Origin: Callaeas wilsoni
Taxonomy: Eukaryota; Chordata; Aves; Passeriformes; Callaeidae
Direction of reading: 5' to 3'
DNA: 64,000 nt
Assembly: GCA_013398955.1 (NCBI GenBank)
Contig: VWPU01003226.1
Coordinates: 46,010-110,009, forward strand
Under the pieces are notes generated by a model. That model made no database searches, was not told the DNA's origin, and saw nothing but the letters and a program-made list of their open reading frames with translations. How positions within the stretch are numbered: position 1 is the stretch's first letter; the number at the start of each line of letters is the position of its first letter. Of this stretch, positions 48,056 to 60,640 are shown piece by piece. Made by a program: the position numbers and the translations under genes.

Positions 48056-48072
48056 GGGGGGGGGGGGGGGGG
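48056..48072 (+). repeat. 17-base poly-G tract
   Basis: Seventeen consecutive G residues sit just after GGGAGTCTT. Such tracts are rare in AT-rich DNA. They can fold into G-quadruplex structure and are prone to length error in sequencing. Confidence 0.95.
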
Positions 48073-51000
48073 CAGGGAAACAGCAAAAATAATTCTTTCT
48101 TATCATTCTTGCTAAACAAATAGGCAGTTCCTAGACCAGTTTGGGGATTTTTGTATTATCGGGTGTGCCATTTGATCTTATTTCATTTGGCCAAGCCATG
48201 AGTTTCTTTGAAAGGAATACCTGTGGTGAAAGGTACAGTTTGTGCCCAGGTGTGATGGAAGCTTTGCATTTTAAAATTTTCCACCACACTTACACAATTC
48301 TAAAATTTATTGGCCCTGCCATGGCTCACTTCCTCCAAGATGGAACTATTACCGAAAATATTTGTGCAGTGTTAATCCTTCTAGATTTATGCTTTCAACA
48401 TGCCCTTCATCACTTGAGGATTATACAGGGATTATAACAAATTTCAGGTGAAATTATAATGTAAAAACTACATTTTCTGACTTGGATATGCTTTCCTTGT
48501 TGCTGTCTATTCCTTGCAACTCTTTCCCCTACTATATATTTAAGCCTATGCAGTATTTTATTTTGTTTTCTATGTAATAATGTTGTAAGTTTTGATTAAA
48601 AGGTGAGTAGTTTGGGCAATAGAAAATGTCTTGAAAAATACCATGTAAATTCACACAGCATGCACACTACCAGACTACTTTCCAGTATCAATTATATGTA
48701 GTTTTTCTCATATATATTCACAGAAATCACTTCTTCTTAGCTTTAAAACCTGACCCCAGGATCTGTCAGCCTTTATATCACACTAATGCTATTGGGCAGA
48801 TATTTTTATCTTTGTAATCATAAAGAGCACTGTCATGGTGATGCTGATTTCTAAACAGTAAGAGGCCCTCACTTATTGAAATGGACACCAGAATATGTGT
48901 TTTTTATATTCTGTTATAAATCAAAGACCTGGGGATGTTTTGTTCAAACTCCGCTAAGAGTGTTGCCTTTCCAGAGAAATGAAATTTTTTTATTTAAGAA
49001 GAAAGTAGTTGATATTTAGAAAATCTTGAGCAGAGCCTTGCAAGTTTTGTTCACAAATGGCTGCTTAAACACAAGAAATCAGGTTAGGAATGCTCTCTAA
49101 CAAAATTAATCTTCAATGCAATACCTAAATGAAATGCAACATCTCAAACAAGGACTTTCTTTGCAAACCTTTTGCAGGCTGTGTGGGACCTTTGGGAGCA
49201 TCTGGGAAGCCCTGGCTTGAAGCACATGGAAATAAAGGTAAATTATATTATTCAGGTTTGCTATACTGCCTATCATTTTCAATGAATTTGAAGATGTGGC
49301 AATAGCACAGACAAGATAAAGAAAAGTTCTGAACAAATTCCCTTGTCAATACACTCTTCTTGGTTAAAATTCAGAACGGCAAATTATGTGAAGGAGCATA
49401 GCTTAGATGCCCTGTCAGATAAAACCCACCTGGGCCGTCTGCATGCCAGCTGGAATGGAAATGAAACTTTTCTTTATCACTGTCTGCAAAGGAAACCTCT
49501 GGTTTTCCATTACATAGATTATGTCTTATTTGGGTCATTCCATGCACTTATCACTTGGAGGTTACATACAGAGCAGTAATGAAGAAATACACCAGCTCTC
49601 AAGGCAGTATGCCAAAAGCAGAAGTCAAAACTCAGATCAGCCTTCTTTCTGTCCTGCCTGCTGGACCCCTGCAAGTATGAAGCTGTTGAGGAGGTGGGGT
49701 TGACTCAGAAAAGGAGTGCTGGTAAATTAAACTGGGTACAGACTCTGTACCCCTGTTCATGTTCATACCTCACTCTGTAGCTGAGGAATTCTTTAAGACT
49801 AGGATTGCCAAATGAACCTTGATTTCCATGTGAAAAAAATGCCGTATAATAAAGATTACTACTCTCTTATTACAACCCAGTAATTTTTCTCACCCAGGTC
49901 AGGCTGAATCTAAGGACAGAGCTCCCTGTGTGTTGTTCCATTGCTGCTGTAGAAACCACAACCGTTCGGAGGAAGATTATATTAAAGAACAAACAGCATC
50001 ATTAGGTAAAATTAAAGGGCTATTAAAAACCAGGAAGGCAAGATGGACTTCCTTTTTGCACTTGACTTAGGCAGTTATGTTAGGCTTCATGTTTGCTGCT
50101 GAAAACTGCGTCATCTCCCCTACTTCAGCAGAGAAGCTTTGTTGGGGGAATGTACTGAATGCAAATGTCTCTGGGCTTTTGGGTTTAAATCAGCCATCAG
50201 CACTGCCTTTTATTTTATCCGATTAACATTTATACACTCAGGAAGGGAATACTTTCTTAGCCTAGCAATAGGGGTTTGGATTTTCCTTTTTACATCCTCA
50301 AGTACAGACAATAACCCCCTAAAGAGAGTTGAGGGATTTTTTTTCATTTGACGCATTCTGAGGGAAGAGCTTTTGGTGGGAAAAAGTGATTGGTGATGGA
50401 TGATTGCTGTTTCTTTCTTGAAATTTTGCTGGAAGACTGGATAGGCAAATAACTGCTAAAGGCTGCCACATTCCTCAAACAGTTATCTCCTGTGCTAAGG
50501 GGAGAACTGCTTCCCCACACAAATGAAGAGCATAATGCTATTTTAAATATATATTTACGCAAGCTATGTCCTTTAGCTCCACTGTGTGCTGGAATGAGTC
50601 AGCTAGCACAGAATAAGGTTACAGGAAGTTAAAGCACCAGAGCATGTGGCAGGACCTAATTCAGCTTGATGAACTAGCGTGCTGTATTCAGTGTGAAATA
50701 CGGATTATCTTGGGAGCACAGCTGGATCCCTTATGGACCCTGGGCTTGAACCAGAGCCTGGGAGACTAAAACAGCCTTGCTAATATCAGTCCTCTTCTTG
50801 CAGAAATAGTCACTGGAAGTGCTTTGTGTTGTCCCAGGTGTCTGCCTGGATCTGGTGACACCCCATGTGAATTTTAGAAGGAAGCAGATCAGGCAAACCC
50901 CACTCCTTGCCACAGACTGTCCTTTTAGCTCTCAACTGGTTAAGCCTTCTAGGCAGTTGCTGTGAAACACAGGCAATTCCCACTGTGTCTCTGTGGCCCT

Positions 51001-54000
51001 TTTGCCAGAGAGGGTTAAAACCATCTCTTTCACAGGAGCAAACTCAGAGATGTTGTGAGGAACATATTGCAGACCAGAAAAACAAAGAAGAAATATCAGA
51101 TGAGCAAAGATTTAAAAAGCCCTGAAGCCCTACACTCAACTATATCACTGATGAGGAAGCATAAGATTGCAGTTTCATAAACTTTCTAATTCTCTTAGGA
51201 AGATTACTGGAAGTTTCTCTTCTGGAGCTGCCTTTGTGGTGACATCTGTAACAAAACAAAAATAAAGCTTCGGTTCTCCCTGAAGTACTTGTAGGTTAAA
51301 GCTATAGCTCTCCCTCCCCATATCTGATGAATAGAGAATGCAGCAGTATTCTCAAATTTCTTAGGTTTTATAGCCACAATGATTCACCCTTAGAGCCACT
51401 GGTAGTTGTGTGATAATTGAAGATAAATCTGAGATTCTGTGGAACAATGAAGAAGCAAATACTCTTGAGCATCTTTCGAAACAGGTTTTTTTTCCCCCAG
51501 AGTATTTTGTTCTCATGAAATGCAGATTTAGATGTTTGTGTCAGAGATCACAATCTGTATGCTGTTTATTTTAGGGAGAAGTCTTATAACAGTCTCTTCT
51601 TTGTAAAAACTCAGAAGCAGCAGATGAGAAAGTGCATGATTTTTATCTGTGTTTGTACCTACCCACATTTTGCAAAGTGAGACTTCTCATTTTCTTACAG
51701 GCCATACAACTCTTCCCCTGCGTTTTTCACCCCCGTAAAGTGGTGACACCTCTAGCAATTCACCTTATGCTTCACAGCACTGACAGATGCAGCCTCAGTG
51801 AAGGGTGGGGAGGCTTGGTCACTGCACGAGTGTGAAAATGAATGTGTGTTATATGAACGTGGCTTCTGTGGTGACAGCCCTCAGCTCATCCCGCCCCGCT
51901 CCCAATTTCATCTTCTGGAGTAGTCAGCACGGTGCTAATTATCTTGAGCCAAACCCATATAAGTGTTAAGGTACCTAAAAATTAGAATACTTGTATTTAC
52001 AAAAATGAAAGTAATTAGGCAAATCCTCTAAAGATTTTGACTTAAATTTCCTAATTATTTCTGCTGATGTCTCTTTTATAAAGTTTTCTTGGGGGCTTTT
52101 GTGGATATTACACTTCTAAATACCTAGCTGTGGCCATCCTGCATGTTAGGGTGTGGGGTGAACTGCTGCTATGGATGTGCGATGTGAGAACGTGGTGCAT
52201 ATGTTGATAAGCAACATGCTCCACCACAGATTCCCCATTAATCACCATTCAGCAGCCAAGCTTGAGTAAACCATTTTCCTATTTGTCCTGTTGCATGGCT
52301 GTGTCTCCAGGCTTTGTGCAATCTCCATTGACAGCATAGGTCTAACACTTGCAGAATAAAACAGCTTGAACTTTTCACAATTCCAAATCAGTTTTCTCTA
52401 TCAAAGGCATGCTTTTTAAAAGGGAATATATTCCTTTTTGCCTAATCCTATTGCTCTCTGTGTAATGGATAGAAGCAATTGAAATATCTTGGGTTTATCC
52501 TTGGATTGTCAGCTGAGGAGGAAACAAACACCCAGGAACTGTTATGTGACAATGGTTCCCTGGGGAAATAGAGTCACACACAATTTTTTTCCCTGTTCTG
52601 TGAAAAATCTCCAAGTAATTTGGCCAGGTCATTTTCTACAGTCAGCAGAGCTCCTGAAATGTGTTCCTTTCCCCCAGGCAGGGGACACAGTAACTCATTA
52701 CTACTGCAGGACTCTTCCTCAGTGATTTAGTCAAGCTGCTGTCTGACTCCCTGAATAATTCACACAGCACACAGCTTCCTCACAAACTCTTCCTTAAAAA
52801 AGTGACAGAGCTCTGGCTTGGCAGGTTCCCCCTCTCTGGCAAAATAACCCTGTGGCTTTCTGCAGCCAGCAGGCTGCTGGAAAAGCTTCCAGGTCTGTTC
52901 AAGCCATTTGAAAAGTGACTTGGCTGCCTGACAAAGCCATGATGGCTGAACTTCCATGCTATCTTCCAAGGAGATTGCCATGCTAGTGCAGATAGCCTAT
53001 TTCAAACCCTCCCTCTTTGCTTCTCTCTCACTGAGGAGCAAAAACACTTTTGCAAAGGCAGACCTAAAAGCTGTCAAACAGAAAGGGAAAACAGACCACA
53101 GAGCTGTGAGAGAGAGCAGCTCCCAAGTCATGGATCAGTGGCCAAGTGCATGTGTGCAAATCAACACGGGCTTAAGAGCCATTTGTGCACAAATGGCACC
53201 TTCTAGGAGCAGCCACTGGTCCTGCTCTGCCTACTCTGCACCTTGTTTTCATCAGCCCTGGAGTCCTCATGCCACTGCATCACTTCGGGCATGACCACGA
53301 GCCCACGCTGCGCTTTGCCCTTTCCTGCATTCTTCTCCAATCTGTGTGTTCACCTTTTGCCTGGTTGTCACTCGGTACCTCAGCACATATCTTCGAATTT
53401 TCTGTTCTTTATCAGCAGCTTTCTCCCTCACGGCCAATTTCTATTTCATGGTAATATGCAGAAAGTGGATATTTAGGTAAAAGAGCTAATTAGGAACTTT
53501 GAATGAAGTCTCTGAAGACCCAAGTTCTGTGGTTAGGTTTAAAAGGGGTTTTTGTCTCCTGAATATAAATCCGACAATATATAAACTTTCATGGCATCTT
53601 AAATCAGAGCACAGAAAGAATCTGTTTCCTTTAAAAACAACAGAGTTCTTTTTACCTATTGCAAATAGGGGACAAAGCAAGATGACCCTAATTTCCAACC
53701 TCAATCATGCTGTAATATTTATACATCTGGGAAAGAAAATTCCCTTCTGAGGATCTCTTATCTTGTTAGTGTAATAATCCTGACAAATTCATCTCTTCTG
53801 CTTCATGCATGTTGTAATTCTGTCTGAGAGAAAACAAATTAAAAAGTTCCCACGTTTCACAAAACAAACAAACAGTGAGGTGGGACTGGGAATGCTGCGA
53901 CACCAACAGAGTGCAGAGTGGGTCTTGCACCAATTAATTACTTAATTTGGAAGGAGTCATTTTGACACCTCCTAGCAGACATGAACACGCTGTGGTGCAG

Positions 54001-55164
54001 ACTCTCAGTATTATTTTTTAGCTCCTCTTTCACATAAAATGTGCAAGAAGGAGTGGTTTTTAGTTTGGAAATGGCCATTCCAGCAGGTATTTCCTCCTAC
54101 AGTTTAATAGTATGTCGCAGAGAATCTTCAAAAACATTTGAACAGCAGTTAGTAACTCAAGACTTTTATTCCTAGAAATTAATTTTTTCTGTAATGTCAT
54201 CATTCTGGGTATGGGCAGGGATCAGGTATCCAGTCTTCTGAAAACACACAAGTGAAAATCACTGAAATAAATGCTAGTTACATAAAGCATGAGAAATAGA
54301 CTTAGTAACAACTTCAACGTTACAACACAGTGCTTACAGTTAACAACGTTGTGTTATTTATGAATTTTTCAGTTCAGTGTCTGGTCCAAAAAACTATGGG
54401 AATAATCCTTTGGAAGGGTTCCTTCCATAAATATTTTTTCTCAAAAACAAATTTGAAATTTCCATTTATTGTTTTTGAGATTTGTTTTTTTTTACTCAGT
54501 TTGTAATTGAAACATTTTCATATTCTAATTCAAGTTATTCTAAAATTGAAAGCTGAAACACTCTATTTATAGCATGCTAACAGAAATGATTGTAATTATC
54601 CAATGGCACCTCTCCATGGCTATCATTTCTTTCATTGTAATTGTCAACAAATATTTTGTAGGCAGCATGGAGCAGGATATTTAAGACTTTTCTAAATTGT
54701 GCCCTCTCTTCCATGTATCTATTGCAGGAAGAATATCAGATTACAGTCACTAATATGAGCCAGCCAAAAGATTGGGTTTTTGCTCCTTCCTACATTTACC
54801 CTGTCATGTCACTTCCCACATTTCAACAACACCTCTGATGATAAATGAGAAAACAACATCTCTGCAATTTCAGAATAAAAATAGAAGTAAATGCAAAACA
54901 ATAGAGGCTTTTGTGGAAGATTAATTTGTGTGATTTACACTTTAGTTGTAATAAAAGTAGATTGAGAGGGTGGGGGTGACATTGGGATTGCTTTCTCTTC
55001 AGACTTCTGCTATCTGGAGCCTACAGAGAGCCACTTTTGAAATACTGTGGGGAAAAAAAAGAAAAATACAGCTGACTATAAAAGATTATTCATATATTCT
55101 CTTTATAGTTATCCTCAGCATTTTCCTGAGCTCTGATTCTGAAAAGAAGTCCATTGGTGATGAG
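48073..55164. other. AT-rich unique noncoding sequence
   Basis: A GC-box-like CCCGCCCCGC lies near 51890. A good acceptor (TTCTCATTTTCTTACAG, ending 51700) opens 44 codons to a stop at about 51835 without a clear polyadenylation context, so a terminal exon is possible but unsupported. The plus frames at 52956-53476 overlap each other and show no motif. No repeat family is recognised. Confidence 0.5.
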
Positions 55165-55380
55165 GAACTGCACTGTGCATCACTTGTGTTTCATTTCTCT
55201 CCCTTTAAAAAAATTTCCTTTTCATTACAATTTTTATGTTTATTATTAATTATTATAATATTTTATTTCAATTATTAAACTGTTCTCACTTTTACCCTTC
55301 TGATTCTCTCCCTTATCCCACTGGGAGGAGAATCAGTGAGCAGCTGTGCGTGTGGTGTTTATTGTGGTTAAACCACAACA
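55165..55380 (+). mobile_element. 3' part of an avian ERV LTR
   Basis: The order is typical of a common bird LTR. It begins with 'actgtgcatcacttgtgtttc', then a TTCATTACAATTTTTATG zone leading into ATTATTAATTATTATAATAT, then TTTCAATTATTAAACTGTTC. It continues TCACTTTTACCCTTCTGATT, TCTCCCTTATCCCACTGGGA and GAATCAGTGAGCAGCTG, and ends GTGGTTAAACCACAACA at 55380. The final ACA fits an LTR 3' border. The left boundary is uncertain. No primer-binding site follows, so this is likely a solo LTR or a fragment. It has no coding content. The exact family needs a repeat-library search. Confidence 0.75.
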
Positions 55381-55620
55381 GCAGAATTTTCCTATAGCTG
55401 AGTTAAGGTGGCCAGGGTTGTTCCAGGATGGTTCAGTGAAGTGGCTGAGCGGATAGAGGGTGATGCAGGATATTCTGTGTCATCTCTGCTCTCGGCTCCC
55501 AGTATTATTCTGTTTTCTTGCAGTATAATAACTGTTGTAACCGGGACATTTTCAATTAATGCTTGCACTAATGCAACGAAAAATGAAGCATTTTCATTTC
55601 TTTGCAACAGTATTTCTTGA
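55381..55620. other. Segment open on both strands beside the LTR
   Basis: From the LTR border onward, about 70 codons are open on the plus strand (from a GTG at 55408, not an ATG) and about 71 codons on the minus strand (55392-55607). Neither frame has a motif that I recognise. It may be part of another decayed element or simply chance. I do not call a gene. Confidence 0.3.
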
Positions 55621-56579
55621 ACTTCTGTGAGCGGGGCTCCAGTCTCTTATCATAACTCTCTTTTCCTCTCTCTTCTTCCCACTTTCATAATCCCTGCAGC
55701 ACCTGCAGTTTTTATTCCTGGCAGCAGCTCTGCTCATCTGTGACACAGGGAGGAGAACTAGTTAAAATTGCTGAGGCCAGTGCTGGAGGACAGAGCTGTT
55801 CCCAGTAAGTCTAAGGCAGTGTGATTTTTGTGACTCATTTATGACCACTGAAGAGCTGTAAAACAGGCTGAGAAACACTGTCTAGGAACTCATCTCTGAT
55901 GATTTACTCTAGAAACTAAGAGAAGATATACTTGGCTAAATCCAGTATAAATAGTCTCAGACTCTGGCCCAATTCTGCAAAATCTTTGTTCAACATCTTC
56001 TTAAGCTAAAATTTTCATAAACATCACTAAAATGTTAGCCTGAAATGTCACCTGTTCTTTCATTACCATCACCATTTTGTATCAGTTTGTGCTGACTTTC
56101 ATATCTCAGTAACAACGTGGATGTTATTCTTATTTGTCTCCAAGGCAAGAGAAAAACAAAGTTAGAAGCAAGACAGACAAAAACATTTGCCCTTGCATAG
56201 AATATGGCAAAGAGACAATCAGAAAATAAATATTTTTGAAATTAATGTTTATATTTGATTGGGAAAGGCTGACCTTTATTACATTGGCATGTATTTTTCC
56301 CTAATCAGCAAGAAAGCAGAACAGTGACTGGTGAGAGAAAGATCTAATGTAGCAGAGAATTTACATCTATTTGCATATAGCTTTTTTCTTTCTCTTTTTT
56401 TTTTAATCACTTTGTTTTGCAACCTGCAGTTTAATTCATTTCATCTTTCTGTATTATGTCTGATGAGAAAGAATATGAGTTGCTGAGTAATTTCTGTGTA
56501 ATCTGCTGCTTTGGCATAATGCAGATATTTCATGGAAGAAACTCTCTGGGCCGGGTCATCCGGACACATTTTACCCATT
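55621..56579. other. AT-rich unique noncoding sequence
   Basis: A T-rich tract lies at about 56380-56405. No gene or repeat family is recognised. Confidence 0.5.
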
Positions 56580-56865
56580 GAACAATGCACCCAGCAAGCC
56601 ATGAGCAGCCAATTTCTTCAGGAGAAAGCTGTGGGAAGCAGCTTTACTGAGGTCCAGGCACACACGTCCACAGCCATTCCCTCATCCACTGAGGGGGTCC
56701 CCGTGTCACAGAGGGAGGTCAGGCTGGCCCAGCAGGACCTGCCTTTGGTGAACCCGTGTTGGCTGGGCCTGATCTCCTGGTTCTCCTGATCTGCTCCATG
56801 ATCATTCCTGGCACCGAGGTCAGGCTGACAGACCTGGAGTTCTCTCCTTTTTCTTTGCCAGCTTC
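56580..56865 (-). mobile_element. CR1 LINE ORF2 (reverse transcriptase) fragment
   Basis: The plus strand reads as the reversed CR1 reverse-transcriptase segment. It starts with 'agctttactgaggtccaggcacacacgtccacagcc', then CCCTCATCCACTGAGGGGGT. Next comes 'gaggtcaggctggcccagcaggacctgcctttggtgaacccgtgttggctgggcctgatc'. It ends with GGCACCGAGGTCAGGCTGAC. Between CTGGTTCTCCTGA and TCTGCTCCATGATC, roughly 35 bases of the usual sequence are missing, an internal deletion. The usual 3' UTR is absent. No functional frame is kept. Confidence 0.88.
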
Positions 56866-57909
56866 CATCACAAGAAGTCACAGATGACTCCTGTGCTCAG
56901 TCTACATCCATCTTTCTTTCCTTATTCTTGGTGTCATAAACTCTGCTGGACCAAACATGGCACAGGCTTTTTCTCTGGTTGAGCTGCATTCCCCACACCA
57001 GATTTCTAATCTGGCACTGGAACTGTGCTTGTGACAGGACGCTGCCCACAGTAAAATGCTTTGCTAAAGCAGAAGGCAAAAACATTTATCCAACACTGCC
57101 CAGTCACCACTAGTCTACTCCCCAAATCTATGGAGCAAAGGCATTTCTGGAGTAGCTTTCTCTGCTCAAGTGAAGGTCAAAAGGCAGATAAAGACAGATA
57201 AGCAGTAATGATACTCCTGAGGGAGAGACCAAAAGGTGCACCCAGCTGAATGAATAGGTCTCAGAACTTAAGGTAATGACTCAGAAGGAAAGACATCCTC
57301 CCTCAAGCTATCCATATGCAAAAGCATAAGTAAAGAAAGTTCCCAGGGGATTGTGTAATTTTCGGGGTATCAAAACTCCTGCAAACCCAGGAGAAAAGAA
57401 TTGAATTTCAATGATAGAATTAAATACAAAGACATTAAAATAAAGAACAGACATGACCAGCTCATCAAAGTATTTATTCTGAAAGAAGTCTATAGGCCCA
57501 TATGGGCATTAAATCTCAAGAGACTTATTAATGAATTCTTTTCCTTCGATATTTTTTGCCTAATTGGTTGCATAGTTTTCGGTGCACCATTGTGCTCCAT
57601 GGGATTCATGTTCTAGGAGTGTCTACTTAGAAAAATAAAAGACAACATCTTCATGTGATCAAACACACCATGAACAATCACTCTAAGAGAGCAGGTCAGT
57701 CGCATTTAATGTCCCCAAAATATTACAAAGGTGAAGTCTAAATTTGATTGATGTTAAAGGGAGGGAAACAGCCTTCCTTCATCATTTTTTAGGCAGTGGC
57801 AATAGGGACAGCCTTTATTTACTCTAGGACTAATTGAACTTAAAAAACCTGATAAACATGATGGAGAAAAGGGATAAATTTTAAATTTAACAGTGGATAT
57901 CACAGAGGA
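56866..57909. other. Unique noncoding sequence between two CR1 pieces
   Basis: The open frame 57401-57616 (71 codons) has no motif. No gene or further repeat is recognised. Confidence 0.5.
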
Positions 57910-58342
57910 TAAAAGAGTCTAAGATGATTAAGGGATTGGAGCAGCTGTCATAGAAGAAGAGGCTGGGGACTATTCGGCCTGCGGGAGAGGACAGCCACGG
58001 AGATCTTCTCCTTGCATAAGAATAACTGATGGAAGGGGAAAAAAAAGGTGAAACCAGACTTTGAGTGTTGCACAGTGAGAGGACAAGAGGCAATGGGCAC
58101 AAATTGAAATACAGGAAATTCCATCTAAATGTAAGAAAACACTTCCTCACTGTGAGGATACTCACACGCTGGAACAAGGTGGCCAGAGAGGTGGTGGAGT
58201 CTCCATTCTTGGAGACCCTAAAAATTTAAACTGGTCACGTTCCCAAGAGGCCTGTTCCAGCTGCTCCTGGCTGGGAGCTCGGGTGGGACTGGATGGTCTC
58301 CAGAAGGACCTTCTCACAGCAGGCCGTCCTGTGATTCTCTGA
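57910..58342 (+). mobile_element. CR1 LINE 3' UTR, 5'-truncated
   Basis: Blocks appear in CR1 order: AAGGGATTGGAGCAGCTGTC, then 'agaagaggctggggactattcggcctg', then AGAGGACAAGAGGCAATGGG, then AACACTTCCTCACTGTGAGG. It continues CGCTGGAACAAGGTGGCCAG, GAGGTGGTGGAGTCTCCATT and GGACTGGATGGTCTCCAGAA, and ends 'gtcctgtgattctctgag'. The plus-strand 3' end lies at about 58342. The copy is truncated at its 5' end in the usual manner. Its divergence differs from the copy at 34378, so the two probably belong to different CR1 subfamilies. Confidence 0.93.
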
Positions 58343-58799
58343 GCTGACTCATTTGTTTAAAATCAATTCATTTCACAGCATTGTTTTATCAATGATCTAG
58401 GTTGTTCAATTTTGCTACAGCTGTATTTGCATGAGTTGTCTCATAAGCGGGGAAACAACTCCCAAAATCTTATTGGTCCCACATAAGTTTTTTCTGATCC
58501 GTCTCCTAGAAATATTACTATGGCAAAGTTATCAAAAGTTTGACAAAAGGATGGTAGGTTTTGTTTACTTTCAGATGATGCTTCTGGGAAGTTGGAGCTA
58601 CGCCTGCTTCTGACCCCTTTTATTTTAGGGCAATTTCAAATGCAATTGTTTTCTAATAAAAATGTACTATTCGTTTTAAAAAATGGTTTTTCAAAAACTT
58701 AAATTTTCTCTGAGAATATTTCTGCTTGATAATTTTTAGCCTACTCTTAGCAGGTTTTTCTGCTTTCTGCACATTTTTCTATTTTCTCTCACCTTACAG
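58343..58799. other. AT-rich unique stretch before a possible exon
   Basis: The last 45 bases are strongly pyrimidine-rich and end CTCTCACCTTACAG. No other feature is seen. Confidence 0.45.
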
Positions 58800-58928
58800 G
58801 ATAAAGTCTGAAACCAACTTTCTTTGCTATATGTTCACCCAGTGTCTAGCCAGAAGAACCCAATACCCTTACCTGCCTTCAGAGAGAAAATTAATAGTGG
58901 TAACAGTGAGAAAGTTGATGCTTAACAG
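58800..58928 (+). other. Possible 129-nt exon (weak, best of three)
   Basis: The left edge follows a long pyrimidine tract ending TTTTCTCTCACCTTACAG, the best acceptor I found in the window. The right edge is GCTTAACAG|gtaaat. Only one frame is open across it, equal to 43 codons, opening with the third base of a split codon and closing with two bases (phase 2 on both sides, like the possible exon at 33160). The peptide includes SETNFLCYMFTQCLARRTQY and matches nothing I recognise. Both other frames stop early. Chance remains a live explanation. Confidence 0.25.
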
Positions 58929-60340
58929 GTAAATTTTCCAAAATGCTGACATTTATTGGCCAGAGTTTTTGCAAGTAAGTAGTTTTACCTGTCCTATCTG
59001 CTGTCATGTTGTATATTCTTGTGTTTAATGCAGATTCCACTGAATATAAAACCAAGTAATTATTTCTAAAGTCTTATTAAGATAAGCTATCAATTTTTAT
59101 TCGTGGAGGACTTTAGAAATAAGAGCAAGTTCTCATTTTTCTAATTCATGGGAGAGAGGAAACAGCTCCCATTGTTCCTGCAGTTCCCAGTCTGTGAGGA
59201 GGCTCTGGCCTTTTCAGAAGTTTTCCTTTGCTCTTTTCTTTGCTAGCCTGTCCTCCACATACTTCCTTGCTTTTTTCTGCAACATTTCTTTTCCTTCCTG
59301 TGTACTACATGAATATAATCTGTCCTCAGGACAATGGGAGGTCACCTTACCCCTACTCTCTTAGAAAAATCCATACTAACTGGATGAAGACAAAAATAGT
59401 CCTTGCAAGTGTGTGTCATTCGTTCTTTCTCAGACATGCAGAGTCAACAGGAAAATGGGACATTTTGAAGTAGACTCTGAGCTTGGATTGCTGCCATATT
59501 GCAGTATGATCAGCATATGTGCACCACTGCCACATGAAATCGAGAGTAAAAAGCATAGCTTATCTTTATTGCTACCTGAGGGGATGAGTGGGTAGGGAAA
59601 AGGAAACTGAGAGGAATGGGTAAGAAAAGTACAGTTAAAATAGAGTTAATATATGAAGTAGATTATATAGAAGGGGTGGAGACATGAAAAATATATATTT
59701 AATAATGGAAGTACATAAGTTTTGCTTAATAAGCTGTCCTTATTTTAATATCAGGGGTTTTTTTCTGGACTCAGCATCTTTTACCTTCAATAATCTACTC
59801 AGACATCCACAGCACATGTTAAAGTATATACTAAAAACTAGCCATTTGACATTTGTATGGCTTATTTGACTTCTACAGATGTACATGAAATCACAGCAAC
59901 CTGGGGTGAAATCCAACCTTGTTGATCAGCCCTCTTTAAGTCCTTTTTTAACTTGACTGGCTGACAAATTTCTTTTAGGTTCCCTGGAGATGGATTAATT
60001 TTTCTTGTAGTGATTAAAAATCAGGTAGGCTATGAAATTTCCATGTGTAGTTTGCCAATGCAAGGCAAGCATTACAGTGAAACTATCTTTGGGATTTTCA
60101 ATCCTGTTGGCAGAATTTAATACGGATGCTTAATCAATTGTACTCTATTACATATCAATGAAAGCAGCAACATTCTCATCAGTTTGACAGAGAACTAAAT
60201 TATGCCACCTGCTATCTCAGATGTCCTGGGCACCACCAAAAATTAAACACTATCTGTGTGTGGGGAATCAATACTTAAAACATCCCTGTCGTCGGCATTA
60301 AGTGCTAACGAATGTAAATTCGAAAACTGCTGGCCAGGGT
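58929..60340. other. AT-rich unique noncoding sequence
   Basis: Short open frames at 59228-59595 overlap and have no motif. No gene or repeat is recognised. Confidence 0.55.
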
Positions 60341-60344
60341 AGCT

Positions 60345-60640
60345 GAGCATTCGAGGCTGGGCCACGTGTGCTGTCCTGTCCCTGCAATGTTCAGCAGACT
60401 TAAATCACCCTCCCGGGTCCCCCAGGGACAGCAGCGCTGAGCTCGTTAGCATGACGTGCCCATTTCCAGGGGCTTTCTGCAGCACCAGCCAGGGCTGGCA
60501 CTGCCAGCTGCAGCCAAATGTGCTCCACGTGGCCATAGCCAGGGAGGGCCAGAGTGAGCTCTGCAGAGCTCCACCGATCACTGCTGCTGGCATGGGATGT
60601 TGGTGAGAAGGGCACAAAGGGAGAAGCAGGCGTCCAGGTG
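60345..60640. promoter_or_regulatory. GC-rich patch with two CACGTG E-boxes
   Basis: Palindromic CACGTG sites lie at 60363-60368 and 60526-60531. TGACGTG, a CRE-like half site, lies at 60452-60458. Several CpGs are clustered (for example CTCCCGGG and CAGCGCTGAGCTCG). A minus-strand frame covers 60400-60681 with no domain. Regulatory function is inference from motif clustering only. Confidence 0.3.
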
